Position numbers and translations under genes: made by a program. Below, piece after piece: positions 55,366 through 64,000 of a stretch of DNA of 64,000 bases; position 1 is the stretch's first letter, and every line of letters begins with the position of its first letter. A model generated the notes under the pieces. That model had not been told where the DNA came from. It was given only the letters and a program-made list of their open reading frames with translations, and did no database searches. The DNA comes from Stutzerimonas stutzeri. Its GTDB lineage: Bacteria; Pseudomonadota; Gammaproteobacteria; Pseudomonadales; Pseudomonadaceae. The stretch is taken from assembly GCF_024448985.1 (NCBI RefSeq), contig NZ_JAMOII010000001.1, positions 248,001 through 312,000 of the forward strand, written 5' to 3'.

Positions 55366-56583
55366 ATGGCCGACGTAAAGAAGGTAGTCCTGGCGTATTC
55401 CGGTGGCCTGGACACCTCGGTGATTCTCAAGTGGCTGCAAGATACCTATAACTGCGAAGTGGTGACCTTCACCGCCGACCTCGGCCAGGGCGAGGAGGTC
55501 GAGCCCGCCCGCGCCAAGGCCAAGGCCATGGGCGTCGAGGAAATCTACATCGACGACCTGCGCGAAGAATTCGTCCGCGATTTCGTCTTCCCGATGTTCC
55601 GTGCCAACACCGTTTACGAAGGCGAATACCTGCTGGGTACCTCCATCGCCCGTCCGCTGATCGCCAAGCGCCTGATCGAGATCGCCAACGAGACCGGCGC
55701 CGACGCCATTTCCCACGGTGCCACCGGCAAGGGTAACGACCAGGTGCGTTTCGAGCTGGGCGCCTATGCGCTCAAGCCGGGCGTGAAAGTCATCGCCCCC
55801 TGGCGCGAGTGGGACCTGCTCTCGCGCGAGAAGCTGATGGACTACGCCGAGAAACACGCCATCCCGATCGAGCGCCACGGCAAGAAGAAGTCGCCGTATT
55901 CCATGGATGCCAACTTGCTGCACATCTCCTATGAAGGCGGCGTGCTGGAAGACACCTGGACCGAGCACGAAGAGGACATGTGGCGCTGGACCAAGTCCCC
56001 GGAAGCCGCGCCGGACACTCCGACCTACATCGAGCTGACCTATCGTAAGGGCGATATCGTCGCCATCGACGGCAAGGAGCTGAGCCCGGCTACTGTGCTA
56101 GCCGAGCTGAACCGCATCGGCGGCGAGAACGGCATCGGTCGCCTGGACATCGTCGAGAACCGCTACGTGGGCATGAAGTCCCGTGGCTGCTACGAGACCC
56201 CCGGCGGCACCATCATGCTCAAGGCCCACCGCGCCATCGAGTCCATCACCCTGGACCGCGAAGTCGCGCACCTGAAAGACGAGCTGATGCCCAAGTACGC
56301 CAGCCTGATCTACAACGGCTACTGGTGGAGCCCGGAGCGCCTGATGCTGCAGCAGATGATCGATGCCTCCCAGGCCACGGTGAACGGCGTGGTACGCCTG
56401 AAGCTGTACAAGGGCAATGTGATCGTCGCTGGTCGCAAGTCTGACGAGTCGCTGTTCGATGCCAACATCGCCACTTTCGAGGACGATGCCGGCGCTTACG
56501 ACCAAGCCGACGCCGCGGGCTTCATCAAGCTCAACGCCCTGCGCCTGCGCATCGCCGCTGGCAAGGGCCGTTCGCCGCTCTGA
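55366..56583 (+). CDS. argG: Argininosuccinate synthase
   Basis: This 405-residue enzyme joins citrulline and aspartate with ATP. It begins [19 protein letters not shown] with the N-type PP-loop SGGLDTS (12-18), then [32 protein letters not shown], partly quoted, and the substrate-binding [11 protein letters not shown]. Length is normal. The ATG at 55366 is preferred over the one at 55360 by family start and SD spacing (GGGAG at 10 bases). TAGAAT at 55326-55331 may be its -10 box. Confidence 0.97.
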   Translation: MADVKKVVLAYSGGLDTSVILKWLQDTYNCEVVTFTADLGQGEEVEPARAKAKAMGVEEIYIDDLREEFVRDFVFPMFRANTVYEGEYLLGTSIARPLIAKRLIEIANETGADAISHGATGKGNDQVRFELGAYALKPGVKVIAPWREWDLLSREKLMDYAEKHAIPIERHGKKKSPYSMDANLLHISYEGGVLEDTWTEHEEDMWRWTKSPEAAPDTPTYIELTYRKGDIVAIDGKELSPATVLAELNRIGGENGIGRLDIVENRYVGMKSRGCYETPGGTIMLKAHRAIESITLDREVAHLKDELMPKYASLIYNGYWWSPERLMLQQMIDASQATVNGVVRLKLYKGNVIVAGRKSDESLFDANIATFEDDAGAYDQADAAGFIKLNALRLRIAAGKGRSPL

Positions 56584-56670
56584 TGCAGTGGTAGAAGACC
56601 GCAAATCCCGGCCACCAGCCGGGGTTTGCGTTGGGAATCCCGAACCGGTTCTTGAATGAGGAGAAAACCG

Positions 56671-57063
56671 ATGAGACTACTCCACACCATGCTGCGCGTC
56701 GGCGACATGGACAGATCCATCGCGTTCTACACCGAAGTGCTGGGCATGACCCTGCTGCGCCGCAAGGATTACCCCGACGGCAAATTCACCCTGGCGTTCG
56801 TCGGCTACGGTGACGAGGCACACAACAGCGTGCTGGAGCTGACCCATAACTGGGACGTCGACAGCTATGAGCTGGGCACCGGCTACGGGCATATCGCCCT
56901 GGAAGTGGAAGACGTCTACAAGGCGTGCGAGGACATTCGCAGCCGTGGCGGCAAGATCACCCGCGAACCGGGGCCGATGCTGCATGGCAGCAGCATTCTG
57001 GCTTTCGTCGAGGATCCGGATGGTTACAAGGTCGAGCTGTTGTCACCGACGCGTAAAGACTGA
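56671..57063 (+). CDS. gloA: Lactoylglutathione lyase (glyoxalase I)
   Basis: This 130-residue vicinal-oxygen-chelate enzyme detoxifies methylglyoxal with glutathione. The metal ligands H5 ([12 protein letters not shown]), E56 ([11 protein letters not shown]), H74 ([10 protein letters not shown]) and E122 ([10 protein letters not shown]) are all visible, as in nickel-type GloA of E. coli. The start at 56671 follows GAGGAGAAAACCG; an ATG-like start at 56656 would put the SD inside the gene. It is followed by a strong bidirectional terminator. Confidence 0.95.
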   Translation: MRLLHTMLRVGDMDRSIAFYTEVLGMTLLRRKDYPDGKFTLAFVGYGDEAHNSVLELTHNWDVDSYELGTGYGHIALEVEDVYKACEDIRSRGGKITREPGPMLHGSSILAFVEDPDGYKVELLSPTRKD

Positions 57064-57080
57064 GCGGTAACCGCGCGAGC

Positions 57081-57112
57081 AAGAAAAAGCCCCGATTTCG
57101 GGGCTTTTTCTT
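57081..57112. terminator. Bidirectional terminator between gloA and the PA3496-like gene
   Basis: GAAAAAGCCCCG (57083-57094) pairs with CGGGGCTTTTTC (57099-57110) over an ATTT loop. It serves gloA on the plus strand and the convergent small gene on the minus strand, whose stop at 57111 touches the stem. Confidence 0.9.
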
Positions 57113-57290
57113 AGAGGTCGAAGTCGAACTCGTTGAGTTGCTTCTGCAGGCGACGTTCCTCGAGCAGGTTGTCGATGATCCGGCGCTTGGTCAGGTTGGT
57201 CTTGGCCACTTCCACCGGGGCCTCTGCGGTATCGTCTTCATCCTCACCGACGAAGTCGTCTTCAATCTGGATATCTTCTTTCTCGGACAC
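57111..57290 (-). CDS. PA3496-family small acidic protein
   Basis: A 59-residue protein from GTG 57290 (SD GGAGTGAAGACAA). It begins MSEKEDIQIEDDFVGEDEDD and ends RRLQKQLNEFDFDL, acidic at the N-terminus with a charged helix (KRRIIDNLLEERRLQKQL) at the C-terminus. It sits next to nth and gloA, in the position of the conserved gene PA3496 of P. aeruginosa, whose family is named as a putative envelope-integrity factor; the role is not proven. No signal peptide or membrane helix. Confidence 0.8.
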   Translation of the reverse strand: MSEKEDIQIEDDFVGEDEDDTAEAPVEVAKTNLTKRRIIDNLLEERRLQKQLNEFDFDL

Positions 57291-57400
57291 TTGTCTTCAC
57301 TCCACGGCTAAGGCGCGTTGTTGGCGCACCTTATAGCGACAAAAAACAAGGTCGTAAAAAAGATTTTTTCAATCAGGCGATAGGTTTTGCAGCCGCTCGC

Positions 57401-58039
57401 TCAATCGTCTGAAGTCTTGTGCTTGTATTCGCACAGGTCCTCGATTCGGCAACTGCCACACTGCGGTTTGCGCGCCTTGCAGACGTAGCGTCCATGCAGG
57501 ATCAGCCAGTGGTGAGCGTCGAGCAGGTAGTCCTTGGGCACGAACTTGATCAGCTTGCGTTCGACTTCCAGCACGTTCTTGCCGGGGGCGATGTTGGTGC
57601 GGTTGGCGACGCGGAAGATATGGGTGTCGACGGCCATGGTGAACTGGCGGAACGCGGTGTTGAGCACCACGTTGGCCGTCTTGCGACCGACGCCGGGCAG
57701 GGCTTCGAGGTCTTCGCGGTTATCCGGCACCTGGCTGCCATGCTTCTCGATCAAAATGCGGCAGGTCTCGATGACGTTCTTCGCCTTGCCTCGGTACAGG
57801 CCGATGGTCTTGATGTACTCCGACAGCCCCTCGACGCCCAGCGCGTAGATCGCCTCCGGCGTGTTGGCGACCGGGTAGAGCTTGGCCGTGGCCTTGTTGA
57901 CGCCGACGTCGGTGGCTTGCGCCGAAAGGATCACCGCGATCAGCAGCTCGAACGGCGTGCTGTAGGCCAGCTCGGTCTTGGGCTCGGGGTTGTCCTCGTG
58001 GAAGCGACGAAAGATCTCCCGGCGTTTTTCAGCATTCAT
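57401..58039 (-). CDS. nth: Endonuclease III
   Basis: This 212-residue DNA glycosylase/AP lyase removes oxidised pyrimidines. It has the helix-hairpin-helix LPGVGRKTANVVLNTAF with catalytic Lys and, further on, the catalytic Asp in MAVDTHIFRVANR. The C-terminal [4Fe-4S] motif is C-x6-C-x2-C-x5-C (CKARKPQCGSCRIEDLC). The ATG at 58039 is preferred over a TTG at 58048. Repeat island 5 begins right at its leader, and rnfE ends upstream on the same strand, so nth may be the last gene of the rnf operon. Confidence 0.95.
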   Translation of the reverse strand: MNAEKRREIFRRFHEDNPEPKTELAYSTPFELLIAVILSAQATDVGVNKATAKLYPVANTPEAIYALGVEGLSEYIKTIGLYRGKAKNVIETCRILIEKHGSQVPDNREDLEALPGVGRKTANVVLNTAFRQFTMAVDTHIFRVANRTNIAPGKNVLEVERKLIKFVPKDYLLDAHHWLILHGRYVCKARKPQCGSCRIEDLCEYKHKTSDD

Positions 58040-58045
58040 GGGTTT

Positions 58046-58178
58046 CAAGCCCTAAGCCTCAAGCTGGAAGCCTGAAGCGGATATTCGTTGGGGTGCAGAT
58101 TGTGCCAGAGAGACAGCGCTGTCGGGGCAGAGGAAGCAGGGTTCGATTTCTAGCTTCTAGCTTCTAGCTTCCGGCTGC
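58046..58178. repeat. Period-7 repeat island 5 (nth-rnfE)
   Basis: The left arm, in the leader of nth, reads CAAGCCC, TAAGCCT, CAAGCTG, GAAGCCT, GAAGCGG (58046-58080). The right arm has TCTAGCT x3 and TCCGGCT (58149-58176), three base bases apart in phase from CTTCCAG but of the same period and opposite sense. The two arms face each other over about 68 bases. Confidence 0.85.
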
Positions 58179-58180
58179 TC

Positions 58181-58894
58181 CTATTCGATCACTCCGGTTA
58201 CCCGCACCCGACGGCTCTGCACCGGTATTTCCGGCTGCTGCGCCCTGGCGCGTTCGGCCAGATGCAGGTCGATGCGGTTCTTCAGGGCGATCAGCAGGCC
58301 GAGCACGATGAACGCACCCGGTGGCAGGATCGCCAGCAGGAAGCCCTTGTAGTCGCTGAATACCGTGATCTGCCAGTCGGCGGCGATGGGACCGAACAGC
58401 AGGTGCATGTTGGCGAACAGCGCACCGGTACCGAACAGCTCGCGCAGGCTGCCCAGCACCAGCAGCACCAGCGCGAAGCCCAGTCCCATGATCAGGCCGT
58501 CGAAGCTGGCGATCAGCGGATTGTGCTTGGCGGCGAAGCCGTCGGCGCGGCCGAGGATCACGCAGTTGGTGGTGATCAACGGAATGAAGATGCCGAGGAT
58601 CTGGTAGAGCTCGTAGGTGTAGGCCTGCATCAGCAGTTCGATGCAGGTGGTCAGCGCCGCGATGATCATCACGAAGGCCGGCAGGCGCACCGCCGTGTTG
58701 ACCACGCCGCGCACCAGTGACACGCCGAGGTTGGAGCAGACCAGCACCAGCGCTGTGGCCAGGCCCAGGCCCAGGGCGTTGACCGCCGAGTTGCTGACGC
58801 CGAGCAGCGGGCAGAGGCCCAGCAGCTGCACCAGCGCCGGGTTGTTCTTCCATAGGCCGTTGATGCTCAGTTCGCGATAGCTGGGTGTGCTCAT
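58181..58894 (-). CDS. rnfE: Electron transport complex subunit RnfE
   Basis: This 237-residue inner-membrane subunit has six helices and the RnfA/E signature: [20 protein letters not shown], then [22 protein letters not shown]. Conserved Cys at the membrane interface (GLCPLLG and TTNCVI) bind the shared [2Fe-2S] cluster with RnfA. Its start overlaps the rnfG stop by four bases. The C-terminal 30 residues are charged and cytoplasmic. It is part of rnfBCDGE-nth, with RnfA presumably outside the window. Confidence 0.94.
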   Translation of the reverse strand: MSTPSYRELSINGLWKNNPALVQLLGLCPLLGVSNSAVNALGLGLATALVLVCSNLGVSLVRGVVNTAVRLPAFVMIIAALTTCIELLMQAYTYELYQILGIFIPLITTNCVILGRADGFAAKHNPLIASFDGLIMGLGFALVLLVLGSLRELFGTGALFANMHLLFGPIAADWQITVFSDYKGFLLAILPPGAFIVLGLLIALKNRIDLHLAERARAQQPEIPVQSRRVRVTGVIE

Positions 58895-59661
58895 GGTCTG
58901 TCGCCTGTCTGCTCGGGCTGCGGATCGCTGACCTGCAAGTCGTCACGGGTTGCAGCGCCGCCAGCGCGGGAATGGCTGGTCGCTTCGTCGGGTTCGCTCA
59001 GCTCCGGTAGCGCCTGCTCGGGCTCGACCGGGTGGGTACTGGCGCCGAGCAGTTCGTCCTTGTGCGCATCGAAATATTGCAGGGCGCGGTGCACGGCGCC
59101 GACCACGGCGCGCGGCGTGATGGTGGCGCCGGCGAACTGGTCGAACTCGCCGCGATCCTTCTTCACGGCCCAGCCGGATGAGGCGGGGTCGGTCAGTGAG
59201 CGGTTCTCGAAGCTACGTATCCACTGACTCTTGGCCAGCTCGATCTTGTCGCCCAGGCCGGGCGTTTCGCGATGCCGAACCACTCGCACGCCGGCGACGC
59301 GGCCGTCGGCGAGTACGCCGATCAGCAGATGGATCGCGCCGCTGTAGCCGTCCGGCGCGATGGCCTGGAGAATCACTGCGCTGGGCTTGCCGTCGTTGCG
59401 GGCGATATAGGCGGGAACGGCTTGCCGGATGCCGAGCATTGGATGGTGGACTTCGATACTGCTATCGAGCAACTGATTATCGTAGCTGCCACGGGGCAGG
59501 ATTTCGTTCAGCGCGCGCAGTTGCGCCGCGCGTTCGGAAGCCTGGATGCGTTCGGCGGTGAACTGTTGCAGCAAGGTCACCGCGCCCACTGTGACGACCG
59601 CGAACAGCCCCAGCACCAAGGCGTTCTTGTACATCGAGCGGCTGAGTTCGGGAAGGATCAT
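58891..59661 (-). CDS. rnfG: Electron transport complex subunit RnfG
   Basis: This 256-residue protein has one N-terminal helix (13-35) and a periplasmic FMN-binding domain. The covalent flavin attachment site is [12 protein letters not shown] (Thr in A-G-A-T, where SGAT is usual). Its C-terminal tail beyond residue 205 is Glu/Pro-rich and longer than in E. coli RsxG. It takes electrons from RnfD/E towards RnfC/RnfB or the reverse. It lies between rnfD and rnfE with one-base and overlapping spacing. Confidence 0.93.
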   Translation of the reverse strand: MILPELSRSMYKNALVLGLFAVVTVGAVTLLQQFTAERIQASERAAQLRALNEILPRGSYDNQLLDSSIEVHHPMLGIRQAVPAYIARNDGKPSAVILQAIAPDGYSGAIHLLIGVLADGRVAGVRVVRHRETPGLGDKIELAKSQWIRSFENRSLTDPASSGWAVKKDRGEFDQFAGATITPRAVVGAVHRALQYFDAHKDELLGASTHPVEPEQALPELSEPDEATSHSRAGGAATRDDLQVSDPQPEQTGDRP

Positions 59662-59662
59662 G

Positions 59663-60691
59663 TCATTCGCCCAGCTTGAAGCCGCGCTCGGCCTTGCGGT
59701 GGCCGTAAGTGCGCGGGCGGGTGTAGTAGTCGATGGTTGGTGCCGCCAGGTTCATCAGCAACACGGCGAAGGCGACGCCGTCCGGATAGCCGCCCCAGGC
59801 GCGGATGACATAGACCAGGATGCCAACGCCGGCGCCGAAGATCAGCCGCCCCAAGGTGCTAGTCGCGCCACTCACCGGGTCGGTCACGATGAAGAAGGCG
59901 CCGAGCATGGTGGCGCCGCTGAGCAGGTGGAACAGTGGTGAGCCGTTGCTATCTGAGCCCGAACCGTTCCAGAACACCAGGCTCATCACCGCCAGCGCCG
60001 CGAGCATACCCACCGGCGCGTGCCAACTGAACAGCCGCTTGTGCAACAGGAACAGCCCGCCGGCCAGGAACGCCAGGTTGACGACTTCCGAGCCGATGCC
60101 GCCGAAATGCCCGAACGCCGGGTTGGTCCAGAGTTCCTCGACGGTCAGGCTCCGGTTCAGCTTCATCACATCCAGCGCGGTGGCCTGGCTCCAGCCATCG
60201 GGTAGCGCGGCGATGCCGAGGATATGCTGCAGGCCGGAGCCCAGGCCGACGCCATGCGGCACCGGCCAGGTAGTCATTTCCACCGGGAACGAGACCAGCA
60301 CCACGACGTAACCGATCATGGCGGGATTGAATGGATTCTGTCCCAGCCCGCCGTAGAGCTGCTTGCCGAAGACGATGGCGCTGCCGGTGGCAATCAGCGT
60401 GAGCCACCACGGCGAGTAGGGCGGCAGCGCCAGTGCCAGCAGCACGGCGGTAACCAGGGCGCTGCCGTCGCGCAGAAAGAACTGCACCGGCCGTTGCCGA
60501 ACCTTGAGCAACAGCGCTTCGAAACCCAGCGCGACGGCGCTGGCCCAGCACAGGTTGATCAGCGTGCCGGCGCCGTAGAGCCAGGTAAGGACGATCACGC
60601 CGGGCAGCGTGGCGGCCAGCACCAGCAGCATGACCCGCTGGGTGCGGTTGCTGCCGGTGGCGTGCGGTGAGGTGATGCGTGGCAGGGCCAT
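59663..60691 (-). CDS. rnfD: Electron transport complex subunit RnfD
   Basis: This 342-residue membrane protein has about nine helices, homologous to NqrB. The covalent FMN site is in [13 protein letters not shown] (Thr of S-G-A-T) near residue 281; [18 protein letters not shown] is another signature. RnfD is the main ion-translocating subunit with RnfE/A. Its stop lies one base before the rnfG start. An 81-base gap separates it from rnfC, longer than the other junctions of the operon. Confidence 0.94.
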   Translation of the reverse strand: MALPRITSPHATGSNRTQRVMLLVLAATLPGVIVLTWLYGAGTLINLCWASAVALGFEALLLKVRQRPVQFFLRDGSALVTAVLLALALPPYSPWWLTLIATGSAIVFGKQLYGGLGQNPFNPAMIGYVVVLVSFPVEMTTWPVPHGVGLGSGLQHILGIAALPDGWSQATALDVMKLNRSLTVEELWTNPAFGHFGGIGSEVVNLAFLAGGLFLLHKRLFSWHAPVGMLAALAVMSLVFWNGSGSDSNGSPLFHLLSGATMLGAFFIVTDPVSGATSTLGRLIFGAGVGILVYVIRAWGGYPDGVAFAVLLMNLAAPTIDYYTRPRTYGHRKAERGFKLGE

Positions 60692-60772
60692 TGGCTCTCC
60701 GGTCGAATGGGTGCAGGGTGCGGTTTCATGAAAATCGCCGCTCCCGGATAGTTGCGCCTGGGGCGCCGCTAC

Positions 60773-63442
60773 TTATGAGTCGGTGTGTTCCTGCAGCTTG
60801 CGCTCGGCCTCGTTCAGACGCTGGCGCGCGGCTTCGACGAGGCCGGCGTCGCTGTTGGCGTCTCGCTCCAGCTTGCGCAGGTCGGCACGGGCGAAAGCCA
60901 CTTCGGTTTTCAGCGCGCGGGTCTGCTCGTCAATCGGGCGCTTGTCGGTGCGAACCAGCTCCGGCGCGGGCTTGGCGGATTTTTCCTCGGCGGCATGCAG
61001 GGCCTGTTCGGCACTGGCCAGGCCATCGCGCAGCTTGCTGAGTTCGGCCTCTTCGGCGCCGGCTTTTTCGGCTTTCTTCAGTTCGGCACGCTTCATCGTC
61101 AGCTCGATCTTGGCCTTCTTCAGCGCTTCGTCGCCGACCGGTTTGTTCGGAGCGGCGGGTGCGTTTTGCTGTGCTCCGGCCAGCGCCTGTTCGGCGTCGG
61201 CCAGTTGGGCTTGCAGGCGCGTCAGCTCCGCTTGTTGCTGCTCGTCGCGACTCTCCAGTTTTTCCAGCTTGCGTAGCTGGGCGCGGAGCATGGCGGCCTC
61301 GATCTTGGCCTTCTTGACGGCTTCGTCGCCGGCCGGTTTGCTCGGGGCGGCGGGTGCGTTCTGCTGCGCACTGGCCAATGCCTGTTCGGCGTCGGCCAGC
61401 TGGGCTTGCAGATGCGCCAGCTCCGCTTGTTGCTGCTCGTCGCGACTCTCTAGCTTTTCCAGCTTGCGTAGCTGGGCGCGGAGCATGGCGGCCTCGATCT
61501 TGGCCTTCTTGACGGCTTCGTCGTCGGCCGGTTTGCTCGTGGCGAAGGGGGCGTTTTGCTGTGCCTCAGCCAGTGCCTGTTCGGCCTTGGCCAGCTGAGC
61601 TTGCAGGCGCGTCAGTTCGGCCTGTTGCTCGTCATCGCGGGTTTCGAGCTTTTCCAGCTTGCGCACTTGGGCCCGCAGCATGGCGGCTTCGATCTTGGCT
61701 TTCTTGGCCGCTTCGTCACTGGCCGGGGCGGGTGCGGCTTCGACAGGCGGCACAGCGGCGCTGGCTTCATCCAGTGCCTTTTGCGCATTGCTGGCGGCGA
61801 TGCGTAGTCCGGCGACCTGCGCCTCCAGCTCGGGCGTGGCATGGACAGCGAGCTGCTTTTCGGCTTTCTTCAGCGCGACTTGGGCCATGCTGGCTTCGAT
61901 CTTGAGCTTCTTCTGTTCTTCGGACAGGCCAGCCTTCTGCGCTTGGATACGGGAGACCGGGTCGTCCTGGCTGGCAGTTTGCGCCTGGGCTTCCTTGGCA
62001 CGCGCGGCGCGTTCGGCACGGGCCTTGCGGTCGGCTTCCTTCTGCTCTTCTGCGCGGCGCAGACGTTCCTGGCGCAGTTCGAAACGTTGTTTGGAATGCT
62101 CGGCCTTCTGCTGTTTCTGCTCCAGCGCGCGGATTTCACCTTTGGCGGCGCGGTAGTACTGCACCAGCGGAATGCTCGAGGGGCAGACGTAGGCGCAGGC
62201 GCCGCACTCGATGCAGTCGAACAGGTTGTAGGCCTTGAGCTGCTCGTGCTCCTGGCCTAGGGCGAAGAAATGCAGTTGTTGCGGCAGCAGGCTGGCCGGG
62301 CACACCTCGGCACATTCGCCGCAGCGGATGCAGGGCAGCGCCGGCGGCGGTGGCGGCAGCTCGGCCAGGGTGCTGGCCAGCAGGCAGTTGCTGGTCTTGA
62401 TCAGCGGCACGTCCATCGATGGCAGGGTAAAGCCCATCATCGGGCCGCCCATGATCAGGCGGTTGAGCTTGTCACTGTCGAGGCCGGCGAAGGCCAGCAG
62501 TTCGGCCACTGGCGTACCGATCAGCGCCTCAATGTTCATCGGCTGGGCGAGCGCTTCACCGGTCAGGGTGGTGACGCGCGAGATCAGCGGCTTGTCCAGC
62601 AGCACGGCGTCGTGGATGGCCACGCAGGTGCCGACGTTCTGGCAGAGCATGCCGATATCGGCCGGCAGGCCGCCACTGGGTACTTCCTCGCCGGTGAGGA
62701 TCTGGATCAGCTGCTTCTCGCCACCGGACGGGTACTTGGTGGGGAAGACCTTGAGCACATAGGGGCGCTCGCCGATGGCGGCACGCACGGCAGCGATGGC
62801 TTCGGGCTTGTTGTCTTCGATGCCGATCAGCACCTGCTGCGGTTTGATCAAATGTTCGAGAATCTCGATGCCCGCCACCAGTTCGGCGGCTTTCTCGCGC
62901 ATCAGCAGGTCATCGGCGGTGATGTAGGGCTCGCATTCGGTGCCGTTGATGATCAGCGTGTGAATCGTCTGCGTAGGCGGTGCGGTCAACTTCACTGCGG
63001 TTGGGAAGCCGGCGCCGCCGAGGCCGTTGATACCGGCTTGGCGGATGATGTCCAGCAACTCGGCAGGGGGCAACTGGCGATAATCGGTATGCGGCTGCAG
63101 CTCGATCCATTGATCGCGGCCATCGCTGTCGATGACGATGGCCGTGGCGGTCATGCCCGAGACGTGCGGGTAGGGCTGCGGGCCGATGAAGCTGATGGTG
63201 CCCGATGTGGGCGCATGCACCGGCGCGCTGACGAAGCCGCTGGCCTCGGCGATCTTCTGGCCTTTGAGCACCTGCTCGCCGAGCGCCACGCAGGGCTCGG
63301 CCGGGGCGCCGAGGTGCTGGGCGAGCGGTACGATCAGCCGCGCAGGCAGCGGCATCTGCTGGATCGGCGCGCGGTTGGAAAGATCCTTGCACTCCGGTGG
63401 ATGGATGCCGCCATGGATGTCCCAGACGTTCAATGAGGTCAT
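60773..63442 (-). CDS. rnfC: Electron transport complex subunit RnfC with long repeat tail
   Basis: This 889-residue RnfC has a core (1-440) with the NADH/FMN domain (Rossmann-like [13 protein letters not shown] near 141-153; NGTECEPYI) and two [4Fe-4S] motifs: C371-x2-C374-x2-C377-x3-C381 and C410-x2-C413-x2-C416-x3-C420. Residues 440-889 are an Ala/Glu/Lys/Gln-rich helical extension; 576-770 contain three near-identical 65-residue repeats, with diverged copies before and after. Core RnfC is about 440 residues, and long repeat tails occur in gammaproteobacterial RnfC of varied length. The tail is probably a coiled-coil in the cytoplasm. The start overlaps the rnfB stop by four bases. Confidence 0.95.
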   Translation of the reverse strand: MTSLNVWDIHGGIHPPECKDLSNRAPIQQMPLPARLIVPLAQHLGAPAEPCVALGEQVLKGQKIAEASGFVSAPVHAPTSGTISFIGPQPYPHVSGMTATAIVIDSDGRDQWIELQPHTDYRQLPPAELLDIIRQAGINGLGGAGFPTAVKLTAPPTQTIHTLIINGTECEPYITADDLLMREKAAELVAGIEILEHLIKPQQVLIGIEDNKPEAIAAVRAAIGERPYVLKVFPTKYPSGGEKQLIQILTGEEVPSGGLPADIGMLCQNVGTCVAIHDAVLLDKPLISRVTTLTGEALAQPMNIEALIGTPVAELLAFAGLDSDKLNRLIMGGPMMGFTLPSMDVPLIKTSNCLLASTLAELPPPPPALPCIRCGECAEVCPASLLPQQLHFFALGQEHEQLKAYNLFDCIECGACAYVCPSSIPLVQYYRAAKGEIRALEQKQQKAEHSKQRFELRQERLRRAEEQKEADRKARAERAARAKEAQAQTASQDDPVSRIQAQKAGLSEEQKKLKIEASMAQVALKKAEKQLAVHATPELEAQVAGLRIAASNAQKALDEASAAVPPVEAAPAPASDEAAKKAKIEAAMLRAQVRKLEKLETRDDEQQAELTRLQAQLAKAEQALAEAQQNAPFATSKPADDEAVKKAKIEAAMLRAQLRKLEKLESRDEQQQAELAHLQAQLADAEQALASAQQNAPAAPSKPAGDEAVKKAKIEAAMLRAQLRKLEKLESRDEQQQAELTRLQAQLADAEQALAGAQQNAPAAPNKPVGDEALKKAKIELTMKRAELKKAEKAGAEEAELSKLRDGLASAEQALHAAEEKSAKPAPELVRTDKRPIDEQTRALKTEVAFARADLRKLERDANSDAGLVEAARQRLNEAERKLQEHTDS
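61133..61717 (-). repeat. Three 195-bp tandem repeats inside rnfC
   Basis: Units at 61523-61717, 61328-61522 and 61133-61327 each encode a 65-residue block starting DEA[14 protein letters not shown] and ending in a K-P-x-G/D linker. The second and third are almost identical in protein and largely identical in bases; the first differs at a few sites. Unequal crossing-over can expand or contract the number without breaking frame. Confidence 0.93.
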
Positions 63443-64000
63443 GCGGCCTGCTCCCGGTCACTGGCGATCAGCTGGCCTGGCGCCAGCGGCTGGTCCCACT
63501 TCCAGCTCTGCAGGTTGCTGCCCACTTCGATCATGTCGATGCAGTCCACCGGGCAGGGCTCGACGCAGAGGTCGCAGCCGGTGCATTCGGAAACGATCAC
63601 GGTGTGCATCTGCTTGGCGGCGCCGACGATGGCATCCACCGGGCAGGCCTGGATGCACTTGGTGCAGCCGATGCACTCGGCTTCGCGGATATAGGCGACG
63701 CGCGGAGGCACTTCACCCTCCACGGCATCCAGCGGCTCGGGCTCGACATCCAGCAGGTCGGCCAGCGCCTGGATGGTGGACTCGCCGCCCGGTGGACATT
63801 TGTTGATCTTGTCGCCGCCGGCGATCGCCTCGGCGTAAGGCTTGCAACCCGGATAGCCGCACTGACCGCACTGGGTCTGCGGCAGCAGGGCGTTGATCTG
63901 CTCGGCGATCGGGTCGCCTTCAACCCGGAAGCGCACCGCCGCAAAACCTAGGATCGCACCGCACACCAGGCACAGTGCCAACAACGCCAATATGGCAACC
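63439..64000 (-). CDS. rnfB: Electron transport complex subunit RnfB (start beyond right edge)
   Basis: The frame is open to the window end; the visible part is about 187 residues. After an N-terminal membrane helix ([19 protein letters not shown]) come the first Fe-S motif [14 protein letters not shown] (with C-x2-C-x4-C) and a two-cluster ferredoxin domain, [16 protein letters not shown] and [16 protein letters not shown]. RnfB is the ferredoxin-side electron-entry subunit. A TTG at 63990 is in frame, but the helix probably starts further upstream outside the window, as relatives begin with about 10 more residues. Four-base overlap with rnfC. Confidence 0.94.
   Translation of the reverse strand, partial: VAILALLALCLVCGAILGFAAVRFRVEGDPIAEQINALLPQTQCGQCGYPGCKPYAEAIAGGDKINKCPPGGESTIQALADLLDVEPEPLDAVEGEVPPRVAYIREAECIGCTKCIQACPVDAIVGAAKQMHTVIVSECTGCDLCVEPCPVDCIDMIEVGSNLQSWKWDQPLAPGQLIASDREQAA

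Noticed and set aside
54430-55968. 512-codon minus-strand frame across motY and argG
   Set aside because: Long but antisense to two conserved genes, including the argG PP-loop; no protein-like motif or SD.
62270-63436. 388-codon plus-strand frame opposite rnfC
   Set aside because: Shadow of the conserved RnfC core; Gly/Gln/His-rich product.

Overview
The window is high-GC gammaproteobacterial chromosome. Gene content and order point to a Pseudomonas of the stutzeri group (Stutzerimonas) or a close relative. The reasons are MvaT instead of H-NS, the sbcB/mvaT/purU block, the ffh-rpsP-rimM-trmD-rplS ... xerD-dsbC-hom-thrC block, and the rnt-pyrC ... motY-argG-gloA-(PA3496-like)-nth-rnfEGDCB block, all of which I recognise from memory of Pseudomonas maps. 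No rRNA, tRNA, CRISPR array, transposase or prophage gene was seen.

Layout. 1-7.1 kb: the 5' end of pyruvate kinase, three small genes (lipoprotein, DUF4124, PilZ), exonuclease I, mvaT, purU and a HerA/DUF853 ATPase. 7.4-11.5 kb: a solitary AlgA/PslB-type mannose-1-P guanylyltransferase/mannose-6-P isomerase, yaaA, and a CDF metal-efflux gene (dmeF-like) broken by a frameshift. 11.7-18 kb: PIN-PhoH ATPase, moaCDE, a 54-residue membrane protein, rhlB, a cNMP-binding/GGDEF diguanylate cyclase and a carboxylesterase. 18.3-22.6 kb: the aapJQMP general amino-acid ABC transporter behind a sigma-54-like promoter. 22.7-33.2 kb: purL, a NIF3/YqfO-like protein, an L,D-transpeptidase, two Nudix hydrolases, a gamma-carbonic anhydrase, DUF1289, purT, a CorC-like protein and a CcsA-like membrane protein. 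33.4-43 kb: ffh, the rpsP operon, a thioesterase, xerD, dsbC, a GFA protein, hom and thrC. 43-49 kb: rnt-pyrC and a pqiA-pqiA-pqiB-pqiC lipid-transport operon. 49.3-54.3 kb: an accessory chaperone-usher fimbrial operon (pilin, chaperone, usher, tip adhesin). 54.4-64 kb: motY, argG, gloA, a PA3496-family protein, nth and the Rnf complex.

The most interesting signals do not come from the standard genes. (i) Five intergenic junctions (phoH/moaC, aapP/purL, ffh/rpsP, hom/thrC, nth/rnfE) carry islands of period-7 repeats built on CTTCCAG or its complement GCTGGAA, usually as two opposed arms; one island supplies the -35 box of a good rpsP-operon promoter. (ii) The major fimbrial subunit is out of frame by one T in a six-T run inside its signal peptide, so the fimbria is either off, phase-variable or affected by a base error. 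(iii) The first pqiA reading frame begins with what looks like the C-terminal tail of a phospholipase D-family protein, cut off where the fimbrial region begins. This looks like a scar of replacement. (iv) dmeF is frameshifted, and its His-rich loop is encoded by eight 6-bp units. (v) RnfC carries a long C-terminal extension with three nearly identical 65-residue repeats.

Functionally the window is mostly housekeeping: purine synthesis (purL, purT, with purU releasing formate that PurT can use), molybdopterin, threonine, arginine and pyrimidine synthesis, translation and RNA decay, DNA repair, and Na+/H+-linked electron transport (Rnf). The accessory material is concentrated at 43-54 kb.
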